DNA of 35,973 nucleotides from Candidatus Kaiserbacteria bacterium RIFCSPLOWO2_01_FULL_51_21 (GCA_001781435.1 MFLV01000004.1:371-36343), one strand, 5' to 3'; shown: positions 14,971 through 23,056, counted from the stretch's first letter. Numbers and translations: made by a program. The notes: generated by a model not told the origin, from the letters alone.

Positions 14971-16071
14971 CTAGACAACATCCTCCCACACGAGCATGGT
15001 GTCTTTGGGAATATCGCGGACCGCTTTTTTGCCGATGAGTTTGCCGGCAAAGAGCGGATCCATATATTTCGAAGGAATGCCGTCAACGACTTTGCCACCC
15101 CGCTCCATTTGCCGGGGGCGGCGCTCAATGAGATTTTCGAGTGTAAACACTTCCCCTTTTTTAATATCGCGGAAGGTGGTCGCCGTGTGAAATGCCCAGT
15201 CGCGCACCACTTGCTCTTCTTTTGAAATAACCTTTTCGCTCCCAAGCGCCACCTCAATTTTCCGGATGCCGTCCACGAGGTCTTTAAGCATCTGCGGCTC
15301 CAGTGCGATGAAGTGGTCAGGACCTTTTTGTTTTCGGGACAGCGTGAAATGCTTTTCGATGACCTTGGCACCAAGCGCTACAGAAGCATACGCCGTGTAA
15401 TTATCCATCGTGTGGTCGGATTGCCCGACAATAACGCCGAAATCATCCTGTAATTTTTTGATGAGCCCAAGATTGGCATGCGAATAATCGTTCGGCGGAT
15501 ACTCCGAGGTGCAGTTCACGAGCACAAGATTTTCTTTCGCTCCTTCTTCTTCATACACTTTCACGGTATCTGCAATTTCACTCCAGACGGACATCCCGGT
15601 TGAAACAATGACTGGCTTGCCGGTTTTTGCAGAAACCTGCGCAAGCCGGCGGTGCTGGGGAAGGTTATCAAGTTCACCGGAACCCGTTTTAAATGCTTTT
15701 ACCCCAATGTCATTCAATACATCGACAGCAGCGGTACAAAAAGGCGTACAGAGATATTCGATACCGATTTTTTCACAATATTTCATAATTTCCTTGTGCA
15801 TCTCAAAAGAGAAAAGATTGCGCTGTAAAATATCGTACAAAGGCCCATCCCACATATTAATGGAACCGGGAATCATTTCGTTCTTTCCATCCACTTCGTT
15901 TGTACCGACAAGGTGAAGCTGAAATTTCGCGACATCAGCTCCCGCTTCCTTCGCGGCATCCACCAATTTTTTTGCGGTTTCCATCGAGCCGTTGTGGGAA
16001 TCGGCTATTTCCGCGATGACAACCGTGCGTGGCCCGCCGATTGTGAGCTTCCCAAATTTCAGTGGTTTCAT
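14971..16071 (-). CDS. Nonulosonic acid synthase NeuB with SAF domain, copy 2
   Basis: From ATG 16071 the protein is 366 residues and begins MKPLKFGKLTIGGPRTVVIA. The frame stays open 234 bp further upstream, but that part is basic, unconserved and crosses a terminator, so I exclude it. TIM-barrel signatures are IAEIADSHNGS, AGADVAKFQLH, FKTGSGELDNLP, VIVSTGMS, LVNCTSEYPP, VGQSDHTMDNY and LGAKVIEKHFTLSR. The C-terminal SAF domain runs from FRDIKKGEVFTLENL. It condenses PEP with a ManNAc-type sugar. NeuC copy 2 follows downstream, so the two probably form one pathway. PseI or LegI specificity cannot be separated by eye. Confidence 0.92.
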   Translation of the reverse strand: MKPLKFGKLTIGGPRTVVIAEIADSHNGSMETAKKLVDAAKEAGADVAKFQLHLVGTNEVDGKNEMIPGSINMWDGPLYDILQRNLFSFEMHKEIMKYCEKIGIEYLCTPFCTAAVDVLNDIGVKAFKTGSGELDNLPQHRRLAQVSAKTGKPVIVSTGMSVWSEIADTVKVYEEEGAKENLVLVNCTSEYPPNDYSHANLGLIKKLQDDFGVIVGQSDHTMDNYTAYASVALGAKVIEKHFTLSRKQKGPDHFIALEPQMLKDLVDGIRKIEVALGSEKVISKEEQVVRDWAFHTATTFRDIKKGEVFTLENLIERRPRQMERGGKVVDGIPSKYMDPLFAGKLIGKKAVRDIPKDTMLVWEDVV

Positions 16072-16110
16072 AATCAAAGATGAGAAGTAATGGCTCAAGC
16101 ATAAAAGAAA

Positions 16111-16137
16111 GAGCGCGGCCGTCAAGCGACCGCGCTC
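16111..16137 (-). terminator. Intrinsic terminator of the membrane protein gene
   Basis: On the minus strand GAGCGCGGTCG and CGGCCGCGCTC form an 11-bp stem with one G-U pair and a 5-nt loop, followed by TTTCTTTT. It lies 23 bp past the stop of the gene at 16161-17183 and separates it from neuB copy 2. Confidence 0.85.
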
Positions 16138-16160
16138 CAGAATCTTCGCTCGACACTCCG

Positions 16161-17183
16161 TCAGGTAGTGCCGAGGACTACGAGAATGGTAGTTCCTGCA
16201 ACGATACCGAGCATCGCCCAGACGCGCCGCGGAAGTGTCTCGGCTTCGTTTCTTTTCGCCACGTACACTTTCTCGGCTTCTGCGTCGCGGCGGCGCCACC
16301 ACCACCCTTTCTTCGTACCGTGCACGAGGAGCCAGGTAACCAACGCCGCATCAACTGCGGACAGACTTTCCTTGATGGCAACCACGTAATTGACATGCCC
16401 AGTTGCTTTTAGTGCAACCATATGGCATGCCGTTGCCGAGGCATACAGAACCCCGAAGAAAACGCAAGGACGGATATTTTTCCACGACCAGCAGTGTTCG
16501 TAGACCTCCCGCCCCTTCTCAAGGTGCAAGAAGAAGAAACGACGGTCGAGCGCCCCAAGCCCAAGGCACATGAGTCCGATGACGAAGAAGATGGTGGCGA
16601 GGTAAAACGCTGGACTCGAAGCATCTACAAGAATAGCGTCGTAGTACGCCGTGATCGAGTAGAGAGCCACAACCACGAGCATCATTCCCACCCCTCGGGA
16701 TTTTGATTTTTTAGCCTCTGCAGGGGCATCAGGAAGTTTCGAGCGGACAAGCAGCAGAAGAACGAAACTCGTAACCACAACGGCAATCCCGAAGTCACCC
16801 CAGTCATTGGTCGTCTTCCATTTGACTTCTTCCCCAAGCTTCACGAGCAGTGGGCCACTCACGAACATGAGCACTATCGTGAGCGGGGTCATGGGGCGAG
16901 TAAGGGTAAGGTCGGCAACCCTCGGCGCTGCGGTCGCAAGGATGAAGGCCACCGCAAGAAGACCCGCAGTGAGAAACATTTTGAGCCAGTAGCTCGGATC
17001 GACATGAGCTGGCGTTCCCTCGAGGAGGATAAGCCACCCGAAGGCAACAACGCTTGCAACTATGTACCCTGCGCCAGCGAAGTAAGCTGCCGGTAGACGC
17101 TGAAAGATTGAGGACAGCGACCACGCTATGCCATTCGGGATGCCGGCAAGCACCGCAAGAAGGAGCCCGGTGATGGGGTCCAT
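16161..17183 (-). CDS. DMT/EamA-like multi-pass membrane transporter
   Basis: This 340-residue protein has about ten hydrophobic helices (for example LLAVLAGIPNGIAWSL, YIVASVVAFGWLILLEG, IAVVVTSFVLLLLV and a final MLGIVAGTTILVVLG). Short basic loops (KKSKSRG) and a charged C-terminal stretch (HGTKKGWWWRRRDAEAEK) separate them. The overall plan fits the drug/metabolite transporter superfamily, which in glycan loci can flip or export lipid-linked or nucleotide sugars; the substrate is unknown. It has a good Shine-Dalgarno (GGGAG, 8 bp before ATG), unlike most neighbours, and its own terminator. It therefore seems to be an independent unit inside the locus. It is similar in size and layout to the protein at 34942-35952. 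Confidence 0.75.
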   Translation of the reverse strand: MDPITGLLLAVLAGIPNGIAWSLSSIFQRLPAAYFAGAGYIVASVVAFGWLILLEGTPAHVDPSYWLKMFLTAGLLAVAFILATAAPRVADLTLTRPMTPLTIVLMFVSGPLLVKLGEEVKWKTTNDWGDFGIAVVVTSFVLLLLVRSKLPDAPAEAKKSKSRGVGMMLVVVALYSITAYYDAILVDASSPAFYLATIFFVIGLMCLGLGALDRRFFFLHLEKGREVYEHCWSWKNIRPCVFFGVLYASATACHMVALKATGHVNYVVAIKESLSAVDAALVTWLLVHGTKKGWWWRRRDAEAEKVYVAKRNEAETLPRRVWAMLGIVAGTTILVVLGTT

Positions 17184-17266
17184 TTCTACATCTCCCAGAT
17201 TGGTGAAGCCGCTTTCGCGGCGAACAAGCTGGGCTAGTGGTAACAGAAAAAATACCCCCTGTCAAC

Positions 17267-17298
17267 AGAACGGCTCAACAAGCGCGTTGAGCCGTTCT
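17267..17298. terminator. Intrinsic terminator between the transporter and NeuA copy 1
   Basis: AGAACGGCTCAAC (17267-17279) and GTTGAGCCGTTCT (17286-17298) form a perfect 13-bp stem with a 6-nt loop. On the plus strand TTTCTTCTTTTTTT follows at once. On the minus strand a TTTTTT run comes only about 18 bp later. It presumably ends the NeuA transcript and blocks antisense reading. Confidence 0.75.
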
Positions 17299-17322
17299 TT
17301 CTTCTTTTTTTATCCGCATCCC

Positions 17323-18048
17323 CTACTTTTCCTCTTCAAGCAATTTCTTCATTTTTATTTCAGCGACAAGCCAGTCTTCGGGTGTGTCGATATCGAGCGC
17401 ATATTTTGAATCCATGATGTAGCCATACGTTGAATCTCCCCACAAAGAATTATTTCCATCAAAAAGATTTTTAGTTTTGAAGGCGTAGACCGCGGAGTTG
17501 ATGAAATATGACTTCGACACATCCTGATTGCGATGAATGAGATTACGCAGTATCGCCCCATCCCCCACCCGCGTGAGAATGCCGTTTTGGTCCGGTGTAA
17601 GCTGTTTAAGAAAACTGAAATGGCCCGGCGTTTCGGAGACGCCGACAAGTGAATCAAAATCAGTGCGTTCATCAAGAAGCTTTACAATTTCTTGCAGATG
17701 AAAGACTTGTCGCCCCGGTGAAGAGGGTTCAAGGAGAATGATCCATGGCGCCTCATACTTTTCATTGTCTCGGAGCCATTCTATCGCGTGTTTTACTACA
17801 CCGAATGAACCGGCTGTATCAGAGGCAAGTTCGGTAGGACGGGTGAAGGGCACTTCGATGCCATACTGTTTCCCAACTTCGGCAATCTCGCTATCTTCCG
17901 TTGAAAGGACAAATCGGTCAAACACGCCGCTCGCTTTTCCAACTTCAATAGTCCAGGCAAGCAAGGGCTTTCCGCAGAATTCTTTAATGTTTTTCCGCGG
18001 TACTCGTTTGCTTCCGCCACGTGCCGTGACCAATCCTAAAATTTTCAT
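17323..18048 (-). CDS. CMP-nonulosonate (acylneuraminate) cytidylyltransferase, copy 1
   Basis: This 241-residue NeuA-family enzyme would activate a nonulosonic acid with CTP to its CMP-sugar. The N-terminal ARGGSKRVPRKNIKEFCGKP is the nucleotide-binding signature. STEDSEIAEVGKQYG, FTRPTELASDT, LLEPSSPGRQ and the acidic LDIDTPEDW near the end (metal and substrate site) follow the family. The gene starts at ATG 18048, immediately after a CTCTAACGGA sequence that forms one arm of an inverted repeat. The upstream neighbour is a second NeuA-type gene, and the two share about 40-50 percent of positions by eye. In the second signature LLEPSSPGRQ replaces the commoner LQPTSPLR. Confidence 0.9.
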   Translation of the reverse strand: MKILGLVTARGGSKRVPRKNIKEFCGKPLLAWTIEVGKASGVFDRFVLSTEDSEIAEVGKQYGIEVPFTRPTELASDTAGSFGVVKHAIEWLRDNEKYEAPWIILLEPSSPGRQVFHLQEIVKLLDERTDFDSLVGVSETPGHFSFLKQLTPDQNGILTRVGDGAILRNLIHRNQDVSKSYFINSAVYAFKTKNLFDGNNSLWGDSTYGYIMDSKYALDIDTPEDWLVAEIKMKKLLEEEK

Positions 18049-18146
18049 TCCGTTAGAGGTTTACGAGTAAATAATATTGCGCAGTGCGTGCACCGAATAG
18101 GTGCTTCCCATCGCTTGGTATATGTTTTGTAAACTTCTAACGGGAT
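18047..18146 (-). repeat. Inverted repeat CCCGTTAGA-type between the two neuA genes
   Basis: CCGTTAGAGGTTTAC (18050-18064) and GTAAACTTCTAACGG (18129-18143) match at 14 of 15 positions, extending to 16 of 18 with the flanks, about 65 bp apart. As at murB, the downstream arm on the RNA ends at the start codon of the next gene. The arm core CCCGTTAGA is shared with the murB pair. Confidence 0.7.
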
Positions 18147-18875
18147 TCATTTTGCCTCGGTTAGTTTTTTAAGCGCATGCTCGGCCGCTTCCCAATCTTC
18201 CGGATGGTCGATGTCGGCAAGATACTTTTCCTCGACGACATACGGGAGTGTTCGTTCACCGAAAAGATTGGGGCTTTCTTTATCAAAAATGAGTTCCGTT
18301 TTGCAAAGATAGATCATACCGGCACTGCGATACTCTTTGCCGAGATCTTGACGCCGTGACACCCTCTTCCATACCGGCGAACCACCAAGAAGCGTGAGAC
18401 GGCCATCAGTTTGAAGAATCATTGCCTTCTTCGAGCTAAAGTGTTCCGGGATCGGCGCGACAGAAAGCACCGAGTCGGGCTCTTCCTTGAGCATGAGCTC
18501 GACCGCTTCCTTGATATGAAATGCCTGCCGCAAGGGCGAGGTCGGCTGCAAGATCAGAAGGTAATCTGGACTGTATTTTTCGTGCTCGCGGAGCCATTCC
18601 ACTGCATGCTGCACCACGGGGAGATGCGGAGTCGTATCTTGTGCCAACTCCGAGGGACGCATAAACGGAACTTCGCATCCGTACTCGCGAGCCACCCTTG
18701 CGATTTCTTCATCATCCGTTGAGAGAATAAGACGGTCAAAAACGCCGGATTTTTTTGCGGCTTCGATAGTGTAAGCGATCAAAGGCTTCCCGAGGAGAGG
18801 CTTGACGTTCTTGCCGGGAATCCCTTTTGAGCCGCCGCGTGCGGTTATAATGCCGAGAATTTTTTTTCCTGCCAT
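18147..18875 (-). CDS. CMP-nonulosonate (acylneuraminate) cytidylyltransferase, copy 2
   Basis: From ATG 18875 the protein is 242 residues; a GTG nine bases upstream would add three residues. It carries the NeuA signatures ARGGSKGIPGKNVKPLLGKP, STDDEEIARVAREYG, FMRPSELAQDTTPHLPVV, LILQPTSPLRQ and ADIDHPEDW. It makes a CMP-activated nonulosonic acid in the cytosol. It is closer to the family consensus than copy 1 and may use a different acid. Upstream are a cupin and a transporter gene and downstream NeuA copy 1, all on the same strand. A 28-bp AT-rich palindrome separates it from the cupin gene. Confidence 0.92.
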   Translation of the reverse strand: MAGKKILGIITARGGSKGIPGKNVKPLLGKPLIAYTIEAAKKSGVFDRLILSTDDEEIARVAREYGCEVPFMRPSELAQDTTPHLPVVQHAVEWLREHEKYSPDYLLILQPTSPLRQAFHIKEAVELMLKEEPDSVLSVAPIPEHFSSKKAMILQTDGRLTLLGGSPVWKRVSRRQDLGKEYRSAGMIYLCKTELIFDKESPNLFGERTLPYVVEEKYLADIDHPEDWEAAEHALKKLTEAK

Positions 18876-18920
18876 AGAACTCACTATAACAAATTGGGTT
18901 TCGTAAAGGAGACGGGAATA

Positions 18921-18948
18921 GAATTATTACGATACATCGTAATAATTC
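18921..18948. promoter_or_regulatory. 28-bp AT-rich palindrome between cupin and neuA
   Basis: GAATTATTACGAT (18921-18933) and ATCGTAATAATTC (18936-18948) are perfect 13-bp complements around a 2-nt centre. It sits 6 bp beyond the cupin stop and 45 bp before neuA copy 2. It reads as an operator for a dimeric regulator. A hairpin with a T-rich tract on the plus side (ATTTTTATTTT) is the alternative. Confidence 0.5.
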
Positions 18949-18954
18949 ATATTT

Positions 18955-19422
18955 TTATTTTAACCCAGGCACATCGGAGAGCGGCACTTCGGATTGTGGA
19001 ATTTTAATGATATAGAGCCGAGCGCTCGTCAAGGTTCGATGGGTATGCGGCTGCCCTGCCGGTATCAGGAGTATGTCGCCCCTGTGCAGGGTGTACTTTT
19101 TAGTTCCTCGCGCCGCGCCCTGTTTTGCTTTGAGTTCGAGGGTATTTTCAGACCCATCGGCATTTTTCTTGGTCCACGGATCAATGAGCTCTCCCTCAAC
19201 CTCAAATTCAACTTCGCCTTCCAAACAAATCCAGAGATCCGCCTCGTGACGATGAACTTCAAATTCATTGTCTACTTCACAATCTTCAAGAACATAAATC
19301 GCGGAGCTGCCTGAGGCGGATTTGAACGGCTCGAGAAGACGCTTACCTTGCATTGGAGAAACCGCAAGCGTATCGTCAGTGACTTTTTTCGGGATATAAA
19401 CGCAGAGCGAAAGATTGCTCAT
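18955..19422 (-). CDS. Cupin-domain protein
   Basis: This 155-residue single cupin has motif 1 EVHRHEADLWICLEGEVEFEV (two His plus Glu for metal) and motif 2 RGDILLIPAGQPHTHRT (metal His). Cupins in sugar loci are often isomerases, epimerases or binding modules, and the sequence does not fix the reaction. An insertion of about 20 polar residues (WTKKNADGSENTLELKAKQG) sits between the two motifs. It begins at ATG 19422, 15 bp after the stop of a DMT transporter gene, and is followed by neuA copy 2. That suggests a step in nonulosonate or glycan modification. A role as a sugar sensor is also possible. Confidence 0.8.
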   Translation of the reverse strand: MSNLSLCVYIPKKVTDDTLAVSPMQGKRLLEPFKSASGSSAIYVLEDCEVDNEFEVHRHEADLWICLEGEVEFEVEGELIDPWTKKNADGSENTLELKAKQGAARGTKKYTLHRGDILLIPAGQPHTHRTLTSARLYIIKIPQSEVPLSDVPGLK

Positions 19423-19437
19423 GAAGAGAGGGTAACA

Positions 19438-20370
19438 TCACGCCCCTTGCCCCTGCAAGAAAGCCTTCCTGCGCATCCCATTAAACACGCTAGGATCAGC
19501 AAACGAGTAAGCGATAAAGAAGCCAAGTATCCCGATTATTTTCCCGAGCGTGAACGGCTCGCTGAAAAAGAGCACGCCGAAAATTACTGCGCCGACAAGA
19601 TAGGTGCCGAACATGACGACCTTGGCAAGCGCGATCGTCCCGCCGTTTTTGTACGTCAAAAGCTTGAAGGAAATCATGGTAAGAGTCACAGAGCCCATCA
19701 GAAGCGGAACGTACCAAAGAGCGCTTCGGAAAAGTTCTATCCCCTTCCACGATCCGACAAGGACAATGCCGGCAAAGGAGCACAGTACGGTCGTAGTGCC
19801 AATCCAAAAATTATTGGCAAAGGGATAGGCGACCCGAGAGAGAGCCCGCGTAATACCCTCGTTCAGTCCGCCGAGAAGCGCAACGCCAAAATACAAAAGT
19901 AGCCAAGGGGGAAGCGTTCGGAAATAGTGAAGCGGCGGAAAATTGAGCATCGCGTACCCGGCGAGAAAAAAAACGGCAATACTAACCCACTGGAGAGGAA
20001 TAAGCCGATTGCCGAAAAAAATACGGTCGATAAAAATGCCGGGGATGACAGTAAGCGTTGCAATGAAGGTCGTAATACCAACATCGGCGTCTTCAAAGGT
20101 AAAAGCGTAGAGGCTCAAGATGGTCATGCCGAATGCGGAGAGACCAAATACGAATGAGCCAAAAACAGCACGCCAGGTCGGCACCAAAGGTTCTCGGCGC
20201 TTAAGCGCCCCGAGAAGTCCACCAAGTCCTTGTACGCTGCCGATAGCAAACGAGGCCCACAAGACACTTGGGGAGCCGTGTGTGGAACTCAATAATTTAG
20301 CCAAAAGGGTATTGACAACTTTAGTGAGCCCCTCCCCGCCAGCATACCCGACCCATTTTGGCATTCCCAT
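19438..20370 (-). CDS. EamA/DMT-family transporter
   Basis: This 310-residue protein has about ten predicted membrane helices (SAFGMTILSLYAFTF, WVSIAVFFLAGYAMLNF, IISYSFAD-like C-terminal end). It has the two-fold repeat layout of EamA transporters: TFIATLTVIPGIFIDRIFFG in the first half and VMFGTYLVGAVIFGVLFFSE in the second. Such proteins export or flip small molecules across the cytoplasmic membrane, and a glycan intermediate is a reasonable guess from context. It begins 7 bp after the stop of a GT-B-like gene and ends 15 bp before the cupin gene. The upstream run begins with APS kinase. Confidence 0.8.
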   Translation of the reverse strand: MGMPKWVGYAGGEGLTKVVNTLLAKLLSSTHGSPSVLWASFAIGSVQGLGGLLGALKRREPLVPTWRAVFGSFVFGLSAFGMTILSLYAFTFEDADVGITTFIATLTVIPGIFIDRIFFGNRLIPLQWVSIAVFFLAGYAMLNFPPLHYFRTLPPWLLLYFGVALLGGLNEGITRALSRVAYPFANNFWIGTTTVLCSFAGIVLVGSWKGIELFRSALWYVPLLMGSVTLTMISFKLLTYKNGGTIALAKVVMFGTYLVGAVIFGVLFFSEPFTLGKIIGILGFFIAYSFADPSVFNGMRRKAFLQGQGA

Positions 20371-20377
20371 ACTCTGA

Positions 20378-21805
20378 CTATATCTCGTTTATGGCGCGGA
20401 GGATATGTCCCACAATCCGCTCACTCGCTCTGCCATCGAGTTTAGAGCAGAGTTTCTTCTGAAGAGCCAGGACATTCTCGCGATTCGCATCCGGGTGTTT
20501 CAAAAATTCGCCGATAGCCGCCAGCAGCTCTTCTTTCGAATTGACGTTGCGCACACCGCCCGTCTCAAGCACGTGCTTATAGTGCGAAAGATGTTTGAAG
20601 CGCTTAATGCTTTGGCTGAAGGGCCTTTTCTGATACCCATCAAAATTAATGTTGATGATGGGCTTGAGAAAAGCGCTCGCCTCTACATTCACGCTCGAGT
20701 ACGTGCTTATGATGACATCGGCGTAGTACAGAAGATTCATAAGGTGAACCAAACCGTTAATCGAGGGGTACCAGCGATTTCCCCGATGCGGAAAGATTCT
20801 TTGCGGCTCAACCCAGTCAATATAAACATCCGGCTGTTTTTCAAACCTATCGAATTTTGCATGCTCCTCAGGTATTGCCGGATAGGGACGAATGAATAAC
20901 TGCGCTCCAGAAAACTCTCCGCCCCCCTGCATTTCCTTCAGAAGGATGTCAGCAACGTCACCATCGTCCGGCATATATGAACCACAGGAAAAAAGGGCGA
21001 CGACTTTTCGAGCAGGGTCGAGGCCGAACTCCTTGAAAAATGCTTCGCGGGTGAGAAGAAATTCCTTCTTCGCAAAAAGATCGTACTGCGGGATACCCAC
21101 AATCGCGACCTCACGCTCCGCATAGTCTTGCAGCTCAATTGCTTCGCGCTTGAAGGGCTCCGCCCATACCAGAAGTTCATCGACATGGAAAGGTTCGTAG
21201 CGTTTCGGCAGATGGTCCCAGCTCCCCGGTATGCCGATAGTCTTTATCCCTTGCCGCTTCGCCTCCCGCAAAATACTCACATCCTGAACCGAGAGCGCAT
21301 CGGGAAGAAACACGAGATCGGGACAATACTTTTCAAACAGAGCTTGATGCGGGCGCTCACGGTATACGAGAAGGCCGAGCCGCGGCATAAGCGCGCATTT
21401 AAACCATCGCCACCTGCCGAGCGTATGTGCTAAAAGAAGCTTTACCGGATAGAGCAAGCGCCCCTTTTTTCCTCCCGCGACTGGCTTATCAAGACGAATG
21501 CCGTGCCAGGCAAAAAGCCGCGCACCTTCGGTAAAAATGAGATAGGTTGCGAGGAAGTTGTACAGCTTCTTTGAAAATTTCTTGATGCGAAGTTCCACCA
21601 CTATCGGTTCGATAGTCACCCGCTCGCTCTCAAAATCTTCCCGCATCTTTGCATATGCCAATTCAGGCACCAAAAGCACCACGCGCGCCCCGGTGTCCAC
21701 CAAGCGTTTCAAAACACTTTCGGGCAACATAAGCATGCTCCGCATGATCTGCGGAGCCGAAATGCTCATAAAAATTGTTTTCGTGTCTTTTTGTGTGACC
21801 TCCAT
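20378..21805 (-). CDS. GT-B-like surface glycan transferase (CDP-glycerol transferase-like)
   Basis: From ATG 21805 the protein is 475 residues; an in-frame TTG at 21826 would overlap cysC. It has two Rossmann-like halves, IFMSISAPQIMRSMLM at the start and VVALFSCGSYMPDDGDVADI in the middle. A C-terminal nucleotide-binding block, YYADVIISTYSSVNVEASAF then PIININFDGYQKRPFSQSIKRF, resembles CDP-glycerol glycerophosphotransferases and related surface carbohydrate proteins. Similar blocks occur at 31487-32869 and 32873-34246, making a three-member paralog set. Likely role: transfer of a CMP- or CDP-linked unit (perhaps a nonulosonic acid) to a glycan at the inner membrane face. It follows cysC by 4 bp, so sulfate activation and assembly are transcribed together. 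Confidence 0.75.
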   Translation of the reverse strand: MEVTQKDTKTIFMSISAPQIMRSMLMLPESVLKRLVDTGARVVLLVPELAYAKMREDFESERVTIEPIVVELRIKKFSKKLYNFLATYLIFTEGARLFAWHGIRLDKPVAGGKKGRLLYPVKLLLAHTLGRWRWFKCALMPRLGLLVYRERPHQALFEKYCPDLVFLPDALSVQDVSILREAKRQGIKTIGIPGSWDHLPKRYEPFHVDELLVWAEPFKREAIELQDYAEREVAIVGIPQYDLFAKKEFLLTREAFFKEFGLDPARKVVALFSCGSYMPDDGDVADILLKEMQGGGEFSGAQLFIRPYPAIPEEHAKFDRFEKQPDVYIDWVEPQRIFPHRGNRWYPSINGLVHLMNLLYYADVIISTYSSVNVEASAFLKPIININFDGYQKRPFSQSIKRFKHLSHYKHVLETGGVRNVNSKEELLAAIGEFLKHPDANRENVLALQKKLCSKLDGRASERIVGHILRAINEI

Positions 21806-21809
21806 GCCG

Positions 21810-22331
21810 TTACTTTGTCTCGCCAAAAAACGTGAGGAGCATTCGGACGCCTTCTTCGACCGAGGTACGGTCAGTTTTTATAACGCACTCCGGATTATCC
21901 GGTATCTCATAAGGACTCTCCTCATGCACGCCGATGAAATTCGCGAGCTCTCCGGCTCGGGCTTTTTTATAGAGCCCTTTGGTGTCGCGCGCCTCGCAGA
22001 CCACAAGCGGACAATCAACAAAAACTTCAACATACTTATCTCCAAGTCTTTGCCGTGTCGATGTCCTGTCTTCACGATACGGGGCGATGACCGGCACCAA
22101 TACGAAATCCGCTTCGGCGCTGTGTTTTTCTGCAAGCTCCGCAATAAGCCGGTTGTTCTCGCGGATATCTTCGCGTGAAAATCCGAGTTTCCGGCCATGC
22201 ATCTGCCGCACTTCATCGCCGTCAAGAAATGTCACACGCTTCCCCTGCGCCTCAAGCTCTTTTTGAAGCGCAAGGGCGAGCGTCGTTTTTCCTGAACCGC
22301 TCAATCCGGTAAACCATACTATCTTTCCCAT
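21810..22331 (-). CDS. cysC: Adenylylsulfate (APS) kinase
   Basis: This 173-residue enzyme phosphorylates APS with ATP to give PAPS and ADP. It has the P-loop FTGLSGSGKTTLA (residues 7-19), LDGDEVR, GFSREDIRENNRLIAELA, APYREDR, and the family-specific VDCPLVVCEARDTKGLYKKA followed by FIGVHEESPYEIP. Length is close to other stand-alone CysC proteins (about 175-200). No APS or PAPS reductase is in the window. The next relevant genes, a sulfotransferase and an ATP sulfurylase fusion, lie just beyond the HAD gene, so PAPS is probably meant for sulfation. The gene begins a close-packed minus-strand run continuing to NeuA. Confidence 0.95.
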   Translation of the reverse strand: MGKIVWFTGLSGSGKTTLALALQKELEAQGKRVTFLDGDEVRQMHGRKLGFSREDIRENNRLIAELAEKHSAEADFVLVPVIAPYREDRTSTRQRLGDKYVEVFVDCPLVVCEARDTKGLYKKARAGELANFIGVHEESPYEIPDNPECVIKTDRTSVEEGVRMLLTFFGETK

Positions 22332-22417
22332 GACACCTATGGTAACAAACCACCTTCACCAAGGGACACAGTTTTCTTACGGGAAAAGTATTGCATTACT
22401 ATGGGGTGAGGGTGGGC

Positions 22418-22446
22418 TTGCATTTATAAAAATAATATGATATAAT
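22418..22446 (+). promoter_or_regulatory. Sigma-70-type promoter for the HAD gene
   Basis: The -35 box TTGCAT (22418-22423) and the -10 box TATAAT (22441-22446) are separated by exactly 17 bp, 35 bp upstream of the ATG at 22482. A strong Shine-Dalgarno AAAGGAG lies 7 bp before that ATG. Confidence 0.8.
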
Positions 22447-22481
22447 GTTACTAGTAAATTGCACAGCAAAGGAGACGCGCG

Positions 22482-22985
22482 ATGGCCATAAGAAAACCCG
22501 GAATCCAGGTTGACATCCCTGGATTCCACAAAATCGACCTGCGGGTCTTGGTGACCGACTACACCGGTACCCATGCCTGCGGCGGTGTGCTCGTGCCCGG
22601 CGCCCGCGAACGCCTCGTGAGACTCTCGGAGCTTTTGGACATCCACGTCCTCACCTCTGACACCTTCGGAACGGTGAAGAAGGAACTCGCGGGTATCCCC
22701 CACACGCTTCGCCTACTCGACGGCAAGTCGCACGACAAGCAGAAGGCGAAGTTCATTTGGGAACTCATTCGCGGTAACCGCATCGCCGCGTTCGGCAACG
22801 GTCGAAACGATCGGCTCATGCTTCGGGCCGTTCGGCAAGCGGGAGGTATCGCCGTCGCCATCGATAACGGCGAGGGATGCGCCGTCGAGGCTCAACGCGA
22901 AGCGAATGTCTTCGTGCATGGGTCGATAGCGGCACTCGACCTCTTGTTCGACACGAATCGCCTCAAGGCGACACTGCGAGCATAG
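22482..22985 (+). CDS. HAD hydrolase, soluble P-type ATPase-like
   Basis: This 167-residue HAD protein has the nucleophile motif VTDYTGTHACGG (Asp26, with Thr28 and Thr30 in DxTGT form). SDTFGT lies near residue 59, and GNGRNDRLML (about residue 105) supplies the conserved GxGxND of P-type ATPases. It is the size and pattern of COG4087 soluble P-type ATPase-like proteins, whose function is not established, and has no membrane segments. It is transcribed opposite to both neighbours with its own promoter and bidirectional terminator, so it splits the sulfate genes. It could be a phosphatase for a sugar or nucleotide phosphate, perhaps including 3'-phosphoadenosine 5'-phosphate, but I have no direct evidence. 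Confidence 0.8.
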   Translation: MAIRKPGIQVDIPGFHKIDLRVLVTDYTGTHACGGVLVPGARERLVRLSELLDIHVLTSDTFGTVKKELAGIPHTLRLLDGKSHDKQKAKFIWELIRGNRIAAFGNGRNDRLMLRAVRQAGGIAVAIDNGEGCAVEAQREANVFVHGSIAALDLLFDTNRLKATLRA

Positions 22986-23002
22986 CGGTTCGAGCCAAGT
23001 TA

Positions 23003-23032
23003 AAAGGGTGGTTGCAGATGCAACCACCCTTT
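23003..23032. terminator. Bidirectional terminator between HAD gene and the fusion gene
   Basis: AAAGGGTGGTTGC (23003-23015) and GCAACCACCCTTT (23020-23032) form a perfect 13-bp stem with loop AGAT. On the minus strand a TTTT run follows (the fusion transcript would end here). It lies 17 bp after the HAD stop. Confidence 0.9.
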
Positions 23033-23056
23033 CCTGCTTAATTCGCATAAGACACC

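Noticed and set aside
16072-16305. N-terminal extension of neuB copy 2 upstream of 16071
   Set aside because: The residues are basic and unconserved, and the stretch runs through the terminator at 16111-16137 and into the preceding gene.
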